Assembly (NCBI RefSeq): GCF_903642095.1
Contig: NZ_CAHJWD020000400.1
Coordinates: forward strand, 1-5,134
Origin: Bathymodiolus brooksi thiotrophic gill symbiont
Lineage (GTDB): Bacteria > Pseudomonadota > Gammaproteobacteria > PS1 > Pseudothioglobaceae
Length of the DNA: 5,134 bases
Direction of reading: 5' to 3'
Positions 1-5,134 of this stretch are shown piece by piece. Positions within the stretch are counted from its first letter, which is position 1, and each line of letters begins with the position of its first letter. The position numbers were made by a program, and so were the translations under genes. Below the pieces are notes generated by a model, which did not search any database, had not been told where the DNA came from, and saw only the letters and a list, made by a program, of their open reading frames with translations.

Positions 1-128
1 GTTGCAACTATTTATTAAAAAAATCGTATATTAACATTCAGCAAGTAGTTGCTGTATTTACATTTTTTATTCTTTAGGTTAGGGTATTAAAAATTGACTG
101 CATTTTATTTAATTTTACAAGGAAAATT
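1..128. other. AT-rich leader upstream of the first gene
   Basis: This stretch contains no open frame of note. It opens with the 8-bp palindrome GTTGCAAC (1-8) and carries a small hairpin at 39-54. A TTGACT at 94-99 resembles a -35 element, but no good -10 lies at the proper spacing (only TTTAAT, 8 bp downstream), so I cannot place a promoter. The gene at 129 is preceded by a clear AAGGA ribosome binding site (119-123). Confidence 0.5.
39..54 (+). terminator. Small hairpin, possible weak terminator of an upstream gene
   Basis: CAGCAA (39-44) and TTGCTG (49-54) form a perfect 6-bp stem with a GTAG loop. A run of six T residues follows at 63-68, eight bases after the stem. The stem is short and the T-run is displaced, so this is at best a weak intrinsic terminator for a gene left of the window, and it could be chance. 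Confidence 0.25.
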
Positions 129-911
129 ATGAGTAAAATAAATCAAAATATCGTTAAAAAATTCATTTTATTATTACTTATCATGCCAGCATTAACAATG
201 GCAATGGTAGCACCTTTTCAATTAGACATTACTGGCAAGGGGTTTGATATTAAAAAACAGCTGAAATTAAGTGATGTTGGTGAGGGGTATAACAGCATCA
301 ATTTTAATTTTCATGATAAAAATAATCAGCGTTATAATTTTGATTTGCAATACAAAAAGTTACCAAGTAATCGTTCTTATCCGACTAATTTGGACATTAC
401 CATTAAGGACAATAAAGGTAAAAAATTAGGTTATTTATTTTTGGCAAATAACGGTGTGAATGCTTTAAAAGAGTTGGGTGTATTTGGCTTGATGGTAAAT
501 ATCAATGGTCAAATAGTCGATTTCCGATTTGCATTCCAGAGTAATTTTAATGTTAGTGCCTTATCAAAAGAAAGGTTGATACAAGATACTTTGGTTCCTA
601 AGTTTGGCTTTCAGATGATTCGTCCAATTATTGCACCAATGGTTGATAAAAATACCCGTTCACAAACTTATTCATTAGATAGTTATCCTTACGCAGTTAA
701 TTACACACTTAAAAATATTAATAATGGCTTAGTGCAATTTCAACATAATCTTTATCAGTTAGAAGAGGGTAAAGAGAATTTATTGGAGCGTGTTTACTTT
801 AATACAAGTAGCCTTGGGGTGTTAAGAGAGGCAATGTATGCCAGCAAATACTTTCATCCAAAAGATGGCACATTTAAATTAGTTTTTTACCCTGCTATGG
901 GACAAATATAA
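129..911 (+). CDS. Exported protein of unknown function (260 aa)
   Basis: I do not recognise a named family. The start at 129 is supported by AAGGA at 119-123, five bases upstream, and by an immediate Sec-type signal peptide: a KK pair at residues 10-11, a hydrophobic run at about 12-22 (FILLLLIMPAL), and a likely cleavage after Ala25 (TMA) or Ala28 (MVA). There is no lipobox and no cysteine anywhere, so it is not a lipoprotein and has no disulfides. After the signal there is no further convincing membrane segment. The mature part is rich in Asn, Lys, Phe and Tyr and alternates short hydrophobic and polar stretches, suggesting a mostly beta, soluble periplasmic or secreted protein. It ends with TAA, 55 bases before the next start at 967 on the same strand. 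Co-transcription is possible, but a -10-like TATAAT in the gap could start transcription afresh. Existence and export are well supported; function is unknown. Confidence 0.85.
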   Translation: MSKINQNIVKKFILLLLIMPALTMAMVAPFQLDITGKGFDIKKQLKLSDVGEGYNSINFNFHDKNNQRYNFDLQYKKLPSNRSYPTNLDITIKDNKGKKLGYLFLANNGVNALKELGVFGLMVNINGQIVDFRFAFQSNFNVSALSKERLIQDTLVPKFGFQMIRPIIAPMVDKNTRSQTYSLDSYPYAVNYTLKNINNGLVQFQHNLYQLEEGKENLLERVYFNTSSLGVLREAMYASKYFHPKDGTFKLVFYPAMGQI

Positions 912-936
912 CCTAGTAATTAAGTTGAAAACTTTG

Positions 937-942
937 TATAAT
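937..942 (+). promoter_or_regulatory. Candidate -10 box for the DUF2892/rhodanese unit
   Basis: A perfect TATAAT lies 24 bases upstream of the ATG at 967. No recognisable -35 element sits 16-18 bp upstream, since that region reads TAGTAA-like. TTGAAA at 925-930 is only 6 bp away and cannot pair with it. If active, it would give a leader of about 17 nt that includes the AGGAG at 957-961. Confidence 0.3.
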
Positions 943-966
943 ACAGACATTTTAATAGGAGAAAGT

Positions 967-1120
967 ATGAAGAAAAATATAGGTGGTATTGATAGAGTTG
1001 CATTACTTATTGTTGCATTTTTTAGTGGTGCCTTGTGGGTATGGATTGGTATCGTATCTTTATTGACGGGTTTGTTAGGTCGGTGTGTGCGAATGTTCAA
1101 GTTGCAAGGAAAAATCATGA
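967..1120 (+). pseudogene. DUF2892-like small inner-membrane protein, frameshifted and read into the rhodanese
   Basis: The ATG at 967 has a strong AGGAG (957-961). The product begins MKKNIGGIDR, the hallmark opening of DUF2892 (YgaP-type transmembrane) proteins, followed by hydrophobic segments and the typical GIVSLLTGLLGRC. Family members normally continue with a Pro-Leu-Tyr-like stretch and end in a Thr/Ser-Cys-Lys tail. Here the frame leaves the family pattern right after GRC (Cys codon 1084-1086) and reads VRMFKLQGKI into the downstream gene. In the next frame, 1097-1120 reads SSCKEKS then TGA, a plausible original tail, and that TGA overlaps the rhodanese ATG as ATGA. The two Cys codons are 19 bases apart, against about 33 in my recollection of the family, which fits a deletion of about 14 bp. 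The part before GRC also seems about six residues short. As it stands, translation from 967 gives a 197-residue fusion ending at 1560. A real fusion or a sequencing error are the alternatives. The start at TTG 925 has no ribosome site and is rejected. Confidence 0.6.
1106..1120 (+). promoter_or_regulatory. Internal ribosome site, ATG and relic ATGA overlap
   Basis: AAGGA at 1106-1110 lies six bases before ATG 1117. ATGA at 1117-1120 combines that start with a TGA in the neighbouring frame, the usual layout of translationally coupled genes. This supports 1117 as the original rhodanese start, although the frame is open upstream to 967. Confidence 0.6.
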
Positions 1121-1560
1121 ATAGACTAATTTTGATACTTTTTTGCTTACTATCGTTAGAAGCATGGGCAGATTTTAAAACACTTTCAACCAGTGAAGTG
1201 CAAGAAAAGATTAAGCAAGGTGTTGCTATTATTGATATTCGCCGGCAAGATGAGTATGATAAATATGGCGTTATTCCAAATGCACATAAATTAACATTTT
1301 TTGACAACAAAGGCAATTACAACGCTCAGAAGTGGCTAAAAGATTTATCCAATATTATTAAAAGCAAAGACACTCCATTCATTTTGGTTTGTGCTCATGC
1401 GAATCGCAGTAAGACTGTTGGCAAGTTTTTAAACGCAAAAACTGGCTATAAAAATATTTTTGAGTTGGCTGGTGGTATTAACTATGGTTGGATTGACAAA
1501 GGATTAAGTACCACAAAAACCCCTGCTAGCGATACAAAACCTTGGTATAAGATTTGGTAA
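1117..1560 (+). CDS. Periplasmic single-domain rhodanese-like sulfurtransferase (147 aa)
   Basis: Rhodanese domains transfer a sulfane sulfur through a persulfide on an active-site cysteine. From ATG 1117 the protein starts with a Sec signal peptide (hydrophobic core at about residues 4-14, AWA cleavage after Ala18), placing the enzyme in the periplasm. The rhodanese fold follows: an IIDIRR..DEY segment at 38-47, the GVIPNAHKL region at 51-59 with FFD after it, the active-site loop C92-A-H-A-N-R-S98 after a FILV strand, and a closing ELAGGINYGW at about 116-125. The catalytic Cys and the Arg-Ser of the loop are present. The glycine common in CxxGxRS loops is replaced by alanine. Length suits a single-domain rhodanese with a signal. 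The same frame is open from ATG 967, so a 197-residue version with an extra N-terminal membrane stretch could also be made. In that form the signal peptide would be internal and might act as a membrane anchor. Family assignment is firm; the sulfur donor and acceptor are unknown. Confidence 0.85.
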   Translation: MNRLILILFCLLSLEAWADFKTLSTSEVQEKIKQGVAIIDIRRQDEYDKYGVIPNAHKLTFFDNKGNYNAQKWLKDLSNIIKSKDTPFILVCAHANRSKTVGKFLNAKTGYKNIFELAGGINYGWIDKGLSTTKTPASDTKPWYKIW

Positions 1561-1658
1561 AAAATTAAAACTAGATGGGGTCTTAGTATAACTTACAGTT
1601 TCTAATAAATATAAAACACCCAAGATTCCAAATCCGCTAAGATTTGTAAAAATAAAAG

Positions 1659-1731
1659 AATATAAAAATCTCAGAATATCTCAAGAAATCCTTTCTTGAT
1701 TTGGTTTTACACATTCATTGGTTTTTATATT
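1659..1731. repeat. Distant inverted repeat enclosing a hairpin
   Basis: AATATAAAAA (1659-1668) is the exact reverse complement of TTTTTATATT (1722-1731). Inside lies the tighter hairpin at 1681-1699. Both arms are nearly pure A/T, so in this base composition the outer pairing may be accidental. Confidence 0.3.
1681..1699 (+). terminator. Hairpin, candidate terminator between the convergent genes
   Basis: TCAAGAAA (1681-1688) and TTTCTTGA (1692-1699) form a perfect 8-bp stem with a TCC loop, followed on the plus strand by TTTGGTTTT. The stem has only two G-C pairs and the T-tract is interrupted. It lies 121 bases after the rhodanese stop. It is the best terminator candidate for the plus-strand genes, though it sits inside the transposase relic. 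Confidence 0.3.
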
Positions 1732-1772
1732 TTAATATTCCATAAAACATTCAACTTAAGATGATTACCCAC

Positions 1773-1793
1773 ATCGGTGATTAACTTACCGAT
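1773..1793. repeat. Inverted repeat, 8-bp arms
   Basis: ATCGGTGA (1773-1780) pairs with TTACCGAT (1786-1793) through one G-T wobble, around a TTAAC loop. No T-run follows on either strand, so it is not a terminator. It may be chance within the decayed element. Confidence 0.3.
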
Positions 1794-1820
1794 AAATTGA
1801 AATAGATTCTGCCACATTCT

Positions 1821-1857
1821 GCACTTCGTCAAAAGTGCTCAATGCAGATATTATCTG
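1821..1857. repeat. Hairpin plus adjacent short palindrome
   Basis: GCACTT (1821-1826) pairs with AAGTGC (1833-1838) around a 6-base loop. Immediately after, CAGATA-T-TATCTG (1845-1857) is a perfect odd palindrome. TCTGCA (1818-1823) can also pair with TGCAGA (1843-1848), so two folds compete. A protein site or a structured RNA cannot be told from chance here. Confidence 0.25.
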
Positions 1858-2104
1858 GCACTGCCTCTTTATTATTCATGGATATTTAATTTTAGTTGTC
1901 AAGCATACTCATTACTAGTTGTGTATGCATAGCATTGGATATCTTGATTATTAAGATGTAATCAATAACATATGGTGAGTAATGCCTATAAACCAAACTT
2001 GATTAGTATAGTTAATACCAAGACCACCTACTTTGTTGCCTTACATATCTTTAATGGAGATTGCGTGTAGAAAGTGATAATCAAGGGAAATGAAAAGGTA
2101 ATTA

Positions 2105-5100
2105 CTAAATCACGTCTAAATCTTGATCTATCCATAATTCTGCAGTGGAAGCGTTAGCGTTGCTATAAGTATAATAATCAACCTTTGTTTGTTGAGAATC
2201 CTTAGTAAAACCATCGCCTATATCAATTTTATCACCTGAATCACCAACAATTTTAAGCGTATTGGTTTCACTGGAAATATCCAATAAGTTATTAAGATCA
2301 AGTTTCAAGGTATTATCACCTGAACCTGTCAAATTAATAATTTCAATATCTTGTATGCGACCATTGTTTATTTGAGTAAGGTCTAAGTTAAGGTTCGCAC
2401 CCGCTAATTTCAGAGTATCTGTACCACCACCACCATCAACACGAGCGAGTAAATGACTACTAAGTGTGTTGCTGTAGAGTTTAGCAAGGTTGTCATTATT
2501 AATGATGATAGTATCATCACCTGCACCTGCATTAAACACATCAGTACCACCATTGCCTGTTAAGATGTCATCGCCTAAACCAGCAACAAACAATTCATCG
2601 TTAGAGGTGCCTGTCAGTATATCGTTCTTATTAGTGCCAGTATCACCTTGAAAATCAATTATATGAGCGATGACACCTTCATTAGCACTAACATTTGTTA
2701 AATCAACGGATTTCGTATCGGTTTTGCCAAACACTACGAAAGATTTGCCTGCGTTAGTGTTGTTATCGGGGTCTGCTAAAGGAGCGCCAACAATCAAATC
2801 ATCCAAGCCATCGCCATTGACATCACCTGCTGAGGAAACTGAGTGGCCACTCTGATCCCCAGCTTTCTCGCCATTGATAACAAAGCCACCCGTGCCAGAT
2901 GTTATGTTTGATAAATTAACGGTAGCCGTGTCAGCCTTGCCAAACACTACGAAAGATTTACCTGTGTTAGAGTAAGTACCAATAATCAAATCATCTAAAC
3001 CATCACCATTGACATCGCCTGCTGAGGAAACTGAGTAACCACTTTTATCCCCAGCATTCTCACCATTGATAACAAAGCCACCTGTGCCAGTTACTATGTT
3101 TGATAGGTTAATGGCATCTGTGTCAGCCTTGCCAAACACCACATAAGATTTACCTGTGTTTGCACTATCAGTAAGATCCGCCTGATAAGCGCCAACAATC
3201 AAATCATCCAAACCATCGCCATTGACATCGCCTGCTGAGGAGACTGAGGCGCCACTAAAATCATCACTGTTTTCGCCATTAATAACAAAGCCACCCACAC
3301 CAGATTCTATGGCTGATAAATTAACAACATCTCTGTTATCCTTCTTGCCAAACACAACGAAAGATTTTCCCGACGAGTCTTGTGCCCCATAAGCACCAAT
3401 AATTAAATCATCCAAACCATCACCATTGACATCGCCTGCTGAGGAGACTGAGGCACCAGCACCAGCGCCAGTACCCTCTACATCGTTATCAATAGCAAAG
3501 CCACCCGTACCAGAGGTTATGGCTGATAAATTAATAGCATTTGTGTCATTCTTGCCAAACACTACGAAAGATTTGCCTTCAAAAGCGTTTGCCCCATAAG
3601 CACCAATAATCAAATCATCCAAACCATCACCATTGACATCGCCTGCTGAGGAGACTGAGATTCCACTAGAATCATAAGTATTTTCGCCATTGATAACAAA
3701 GCCACCCGTACCAGAGGCTATATCTGATAAATTAACAGCAGTTGTGTTAGTCTTGCCAAACACTACGAAAGATTTACCTGCCCCAATGTTGCCAGCGAAG
3801 TCTGCCCAATGGGATCCAATAATCAAATCATCCAAGCCATCACCATTAACATCGCCTGCTGAGGAGGCTGAGATGCCACTTATAGTCTCGCCCTTCTCAC
3901 CATTGATAACAAAACCATCTGAATTAGACTTTATCTTTGATAAATCAACGGCAGTTCCGTTAATCTTGCCAAATACCACATAAGTTCTACTTGCTTCATC
4001 GCTATTATTACGGTCATCTTTGTCATAAAGAGAGAGAATAATCAAATCATCCAAACCATCGCCATTAACATCGCCTGCTGAGGAAACTGTAGTTCCACTT
4101 AGACTTTTAGGGGTCTCACCGTTAATAACAAAGCCTTGTACTAGGTTTTTTATTGATACAGTAATGGATTTCTCTACCTTGTTACCCGCAAGATCGGTGG
4201 CAATAATAATAACTGTGTCATCATGCTTTGATGTTTGTTTTTCTTTATAGGTTAGTATTCCAGTGTCGGTAGTAATCGAAAATTTGTCGGCATTCACTCC
4301 TTTTATGCTATAAGTAATATCTGCATCTGCATTACCACCGTCAGTTGCTTGAGCATCATAAATAGTAGTTGTGATAGAGGTGTTGGATAAAATATCAACT
4401 GTAGTGGGTTGTTGCTGGTCAAATGTTGGGTCTACGGTATCAAGTGTAAAACTGCTAGTACTAGTAGAACTCGTTACGCCATTTTTAACTGAAAAGGCTG
4501 AAATATTGATCTTGCCATCGCCTAATCGCTTTAACTCATTAGGTGTCAAAACAGGGGCATTTTTCTCAGTGTCGTTTGAAGTAAATTCGATTGTTTTTTT
4601 GATTCTTTTACAGCTTACAGAAAAGGTAATGGTTACCATGCTACCGGCTTCTGCCTTTATTATAATTTGATCTGTACTGTGTATTTTCCTCCCTACCTCT
4701 CCTTGAATAACAGGTGGATTCAAGTGATTGTTATCACCACCACCACTAGCCGTATTTCCTGGCTTTGAAGTAACAAAATCAAAAGAACTTTGATGACCAC
4801 CTAGTGGAGTCGAGTTATTAGAATTACTACTATCACTAGCCATATTTTTTGTATTTGAAGTAACAAAATCAAAAAAACTTTGATGACCACTTGCACTTGA
4901 TTCTGTAGCAACAATAGACTGTTCGCTATAAAAATACACAATTTGCGTGCCATCTTCTAAAGTGAAGAACACATCGGCAACAATGTGATAAAGTCCACCG
5001 TCTTCGGTAGGTAGAGAAACCAAGCAAGACAAATCAGTCGCACAAACAGCAAAATAGTTGTCAAAAATAATAACATCTTCCTCTAGTGCTACCTCTAAAT

Positions 5101-5134
5101 CATCGCCGACTTTTTTGGCAATTAAGTTTATTGC
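2105..5134 (-). CDS. Large type I-secreted FG-GAP/RTX adhesin-like protein, 5' end outside window
   Basis: The frame stays open to the right edge: 34 further sense codons precede the TTG at 5032, which has no ribosome site, so the true start lies beyond 5134. At least 1009 residues are present. Residues below are counted from the TTG codon. A prefix (34 codons upstream to about 42; DDLEVALEEDVIIFDNYF then DGGLYHIVADVFF) resembles BapA-type N-terminal modules. A linker with a duplicated GHQS(F/S)FDFVTS block covers 49-105. An Ig-like module covers about 108-200, ending FTLDTVDP, and a cadherin-like module about 203-296 (IATDLAGNKV). Seven FG-GAP repeats cover about 299-790, each with DVNGDGLDDL. 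RTX nonapeptides cover about 798-841 (GLGDDILTG, GAGDDTI). The C-terminal region at 842-975 (LDLTQINN, INLTGSGDNTL, ending ELWIDQDLDVI) is of the kind seen in type I secretion substrates. The protein is probably exported by an ABC/TolC-type system and folded by calcium outside the cell. Its ligand is unknown. It ends with TAG, next to the transposase relic. Confidence 0.85.
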   Translation of the reverse strand, partial: AINLIAKKVGDDLEVALEEDVIIFDNYFAVCATDLSCLVSLPTEDGGLYHIVADVFFTLEDGTQIVYFYSEQSIVATESSASGHQSFFDFVTSNTKNMASDSSNSNNSTPLGGHQSSFDFVTSKPGNTASGGGDNNHLNPPVIQGEVGRKIHSTDQIIIKAEAGSMVTITFSVSCKRIKKTIEFTSNDTEKNAPVLTPNELKRLGDGKINISAFSVKNGVTSSTSTSSFTLDTVDPTFDQQQPTTVDILSNTSITTTIYDAQATDGGNADADITYSIKGVNADKFSITTDTGILTYKEKQTSKHDDTVIIIATDLAGNKVEKSITVSIKNLVQGFVINGETPKSLSGTTVSSAGDVNGDGLDDLIILSLYDKDDRNNSDEASRTYVVFGKINGTAVDLSKIKSNSDGFVINGEKGETISGISASSAGDVNGDGLDDLIIGSHWADFAGNIGAGKSFVVFGKTNTTAVNLSDIASGTGGFVINGENTYDSSGISVSSAGDVNGDGLDDLIIGAYGANAFEGKSFVVFGKNDTNAINLSAITSGTGGFAIDNDVEGTGAGAGASVSSAGDVNGDGLDDLIIGAYGAQDSSGKSFVVFGKKDNRDVVNLSAIESGVGGFVINGENSDDFSGASVSSAGDVNGDGLDDLIVGAYQADLTDSANTGKSYVVFGKADTDAINLSNIVTGTGGFVINGENAGDKSGYSVSSAGDVNGDGLDDLIIGTYSNTGKSFVVFGKADTATVNLSNITSGTGGFVINGEKAGDQSGHSVSSAGDVNGDGLDDLIVGAPLADPDNNTNAGKSFVVFGKTDTKSVDLTNVSANEGVIAHIIDFQGDTGTNKNDILTGTSNDELFVAGLGDDILTGNGGTDVFNAGAGDDTIIINNDNLAKLYSNTLSSHLLARVDGGGGTDTLKLAGANLNLDLTQINNGRIQDIEIINLTGSGDNTLKLDLNNLLDISSETNTLKIVGDSGDKIDIGDGFTKDSQQTKVDYYTYSNANASTAELWIDQDLDVI
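2507..2635 (-). repeat. RTX calcium-binding nonapeptide repeats
   Basis: About five degenerate nonapeptides (GTNKNDILT, GTSNDELFV, GLGDDILTG, NGGTDVFNA, GAGDDTI) match the GGxGxDxUx pattern that forms a calcium-bound parallel beta-roll. The array is short compared with classical RTX toxins and lies just before the C-terminal secretion region. Confidence 0.75.
2663..4138 (-). repeat. Seven FG-GAP repeats (integrin-type beta-propeller)
   Basis: The calcium-loop motif DVNGDGLDDL is encoded seven times, at 4043-4072, 3824-3853, 3611-3640, 3404-3433, 3200-3229, 2987-3016 and 2795-2824. Spacings are 219, 213, 207, 204, 213 and 192 bp, all multiples of three (64-73 residues). Each unit follows GFVINGE, SG, SVSSAG, the calcium loop, IIGAY and GKSFVVFGK, then NLSxIxSGTG. 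The linker before the fourth loop departs from this, reading GGFAIDNDVEG then GAGAGA in place of the GFVINGE pattern. Seven units are what an integrin-alpha-like propeller needs to close. Confidence 0.85.
4712..4891 (-). repeat. 90-bp tandem duplication in the linker
   Basis: Two units with an exact period of 90 bp (30 residues) carry GHQSFFDFVTSN and GHQSSFDFVTSK. The block at 4764-4800 matches 4854-4890 with one mismatch, and the similarity extends over 4742-4801 against 4832-4891. The rest of each unit (Ser/Asn/Gly-rich) has diverged, so the duplication is not brand new. Confidence 0.75.

Larger units (their letters stand above)
1576..2075 (-). mobile_element. Decayed 3' half of an IS3-family transposase gene (OrfB relic)
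   Basis: Reading the minus strand from right to left, fragments occur in the order expected for the IS3 OrfB integrase core, but in shifting frames and with stops. GLGINYTNQVW then FIGITHHM (about 2028-1969) resembles the family's NQVWxxDIT block. An IDY/SRY-like piece follows at about 1966-1940, then NAMHTQLVMSMLDN (1936-1895), resembling NTMDTxFCxxAL. A GGCAGT-centred piece at about 1855-1875 sits where DQGSQF is expected. GTTGAATGTTTTATGG (1755-1740) reads as VERLW with one extra T. An FYKS-stop-RIWNLG piece at about 1615-1655 resembles FYNxxRPHxSLG. The first catalytic Asp is replaced by Gly. The sequence starting TGGGGTC at 1576 would be the element's 3' end, matching the TG...CA ends of IS3 elements. 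OrfA and the first part of OrfB are absent. The assignment rests on recalled family motifs, so it is moderate. Confidence 0.5.
1561..2104. other. 544-bp stretch between convergent genes with no intact gene
   Basis: All six frames are broken by frequent stops. The minus strand contains scattered fragments that match the order of IS3-family transposase motifs (see the mobile element entry). Several inverted repeats lie inside it (1659-1731, 1681-1699, 1773-1793, 1821-1838, 1845-1857). I see no tRNA or other recognisable RNA gene. Confidence 0.6.

Noticed and set aside
925..942. TTGAAA/TATAAT as a complete sigma-70 promoter
   Set aside because: Only 6 bp separate the boxes, far short of the required 16-18 bp. 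Only the -10 is kept as a candidate.
925..966. TTG at 925 as the start of the rhodanese frame
   Set aside because: There is no ribosome site before it and it overlaps the TATAAT. ATG 967 has AGGAG and opens with the DUF2892 signature.
879..1316. 145-aa open frame on the minus strand
   Set aside because: It lies opposite the DUF2892/rhodanese frame, which has ribosome sites and recognisable motifs. The minus-strand product shows no family features.
1574..2029. MITE or IS630-like element bounded by GGGGTCTTAGTAT and ATACCAAGACC
   Set aside because: The two ends look like imperfect inverted repeats flanked by TA. However, the right one falls inside a fragment (GLGINYTNQVW on the minus strand) better explained as IS3 transposase coding relic, so the match is probably fortuitous.
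2670..2855. 61-aa plus-strand open frame, and similar ones at 3690-3983 and 4371-4670
   Set aside because: They are shadows of the large minus-strand gene. The first two arise from the repeated FG-GAP DNA, which explains their shared SSKPSPLTSPAEE motif.
2795..4072. CRISPR-like array of regularly spaced 30-bp repeats
   Set aside because: The repeats encode DVNGDGLDDL in frame within one long gene and the spacers are 162-189 bp of conserved coding sequence, so this is a protein repeat.
5030..5032. TTG as the start of the large gene
   Set aside because: The frame is open for 34 more codons to the window edge with a plausible continuous domain, and there is no ribosome site before the TTG.

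Overview
The window is AT-rich bacterial DNA. The sequence does not name the species. The gene families suggest a low-GC gammaproteobacterium, possibly from the sulfur-oxidising SUP05/Thioglobus/bathymodiolin-symbiont group: a periplasmic rhodanese next to a DUF2892-type membrane peptide, a degraded IS3-like element, and a large type I-secreted FG-GAP/RTX protein. This placement is an inference from gene style, not from a marker gene.

Layout. Positions 1-128 are an AT-rich leader with one small hairpin. Positions 129-911 (+) encode an exported protein of unknown function. Positions 967-1560 (+) are one uninterrupted frame that looks like two former genes: a short DUF2892-like membrane protein (967 to about 1120) and a periplasmic single-domain rhodanese with its own ribosome binding site and signal peptide (1117-1560). 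A frame change in the first gene appears to have removed its stop, which survives out of frame as the TGA of an ATGA overlap at 1117-1120. Positions 1561-2104 hold no intact gene. On the minus strand they carry what looks like a heavily decayed 3' half of an IS3-family transposase gene, plus several small inverted repeats. Positions 2105-5134 (-) are the C-terminal 1009 codons of a large secreted protein whose start lies beyond the right edge.

The large protein is the centrepiece. From N to C it has a prefix resembling those of BapA-type adhesins, a 30-residue tandem duplication in a Ser/Asn/Gly-rich linker, an Ig-like and a cadherin-like module, exactly seven FG-GAP repeats (enough for one closed integrin-type seven-bladed propeller), about five RTX calcium-binding nonapeptides, and a C-terminal region typical of type I secretion substrates. 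It is probably a calcium-dependent surface or secreted adhesin. The seven repeats are very alike at DNA level and vary in length by whole codons, so copy number could change without breaking the frame.

The plus-strand genes (129-1560) and the minus-strand gene converge on the transposase relic. The first two plus-strand products probably act in the envelope (exported protein, membrane peptide/rhodanese), but nothing in the window links them functionally to the large protein.
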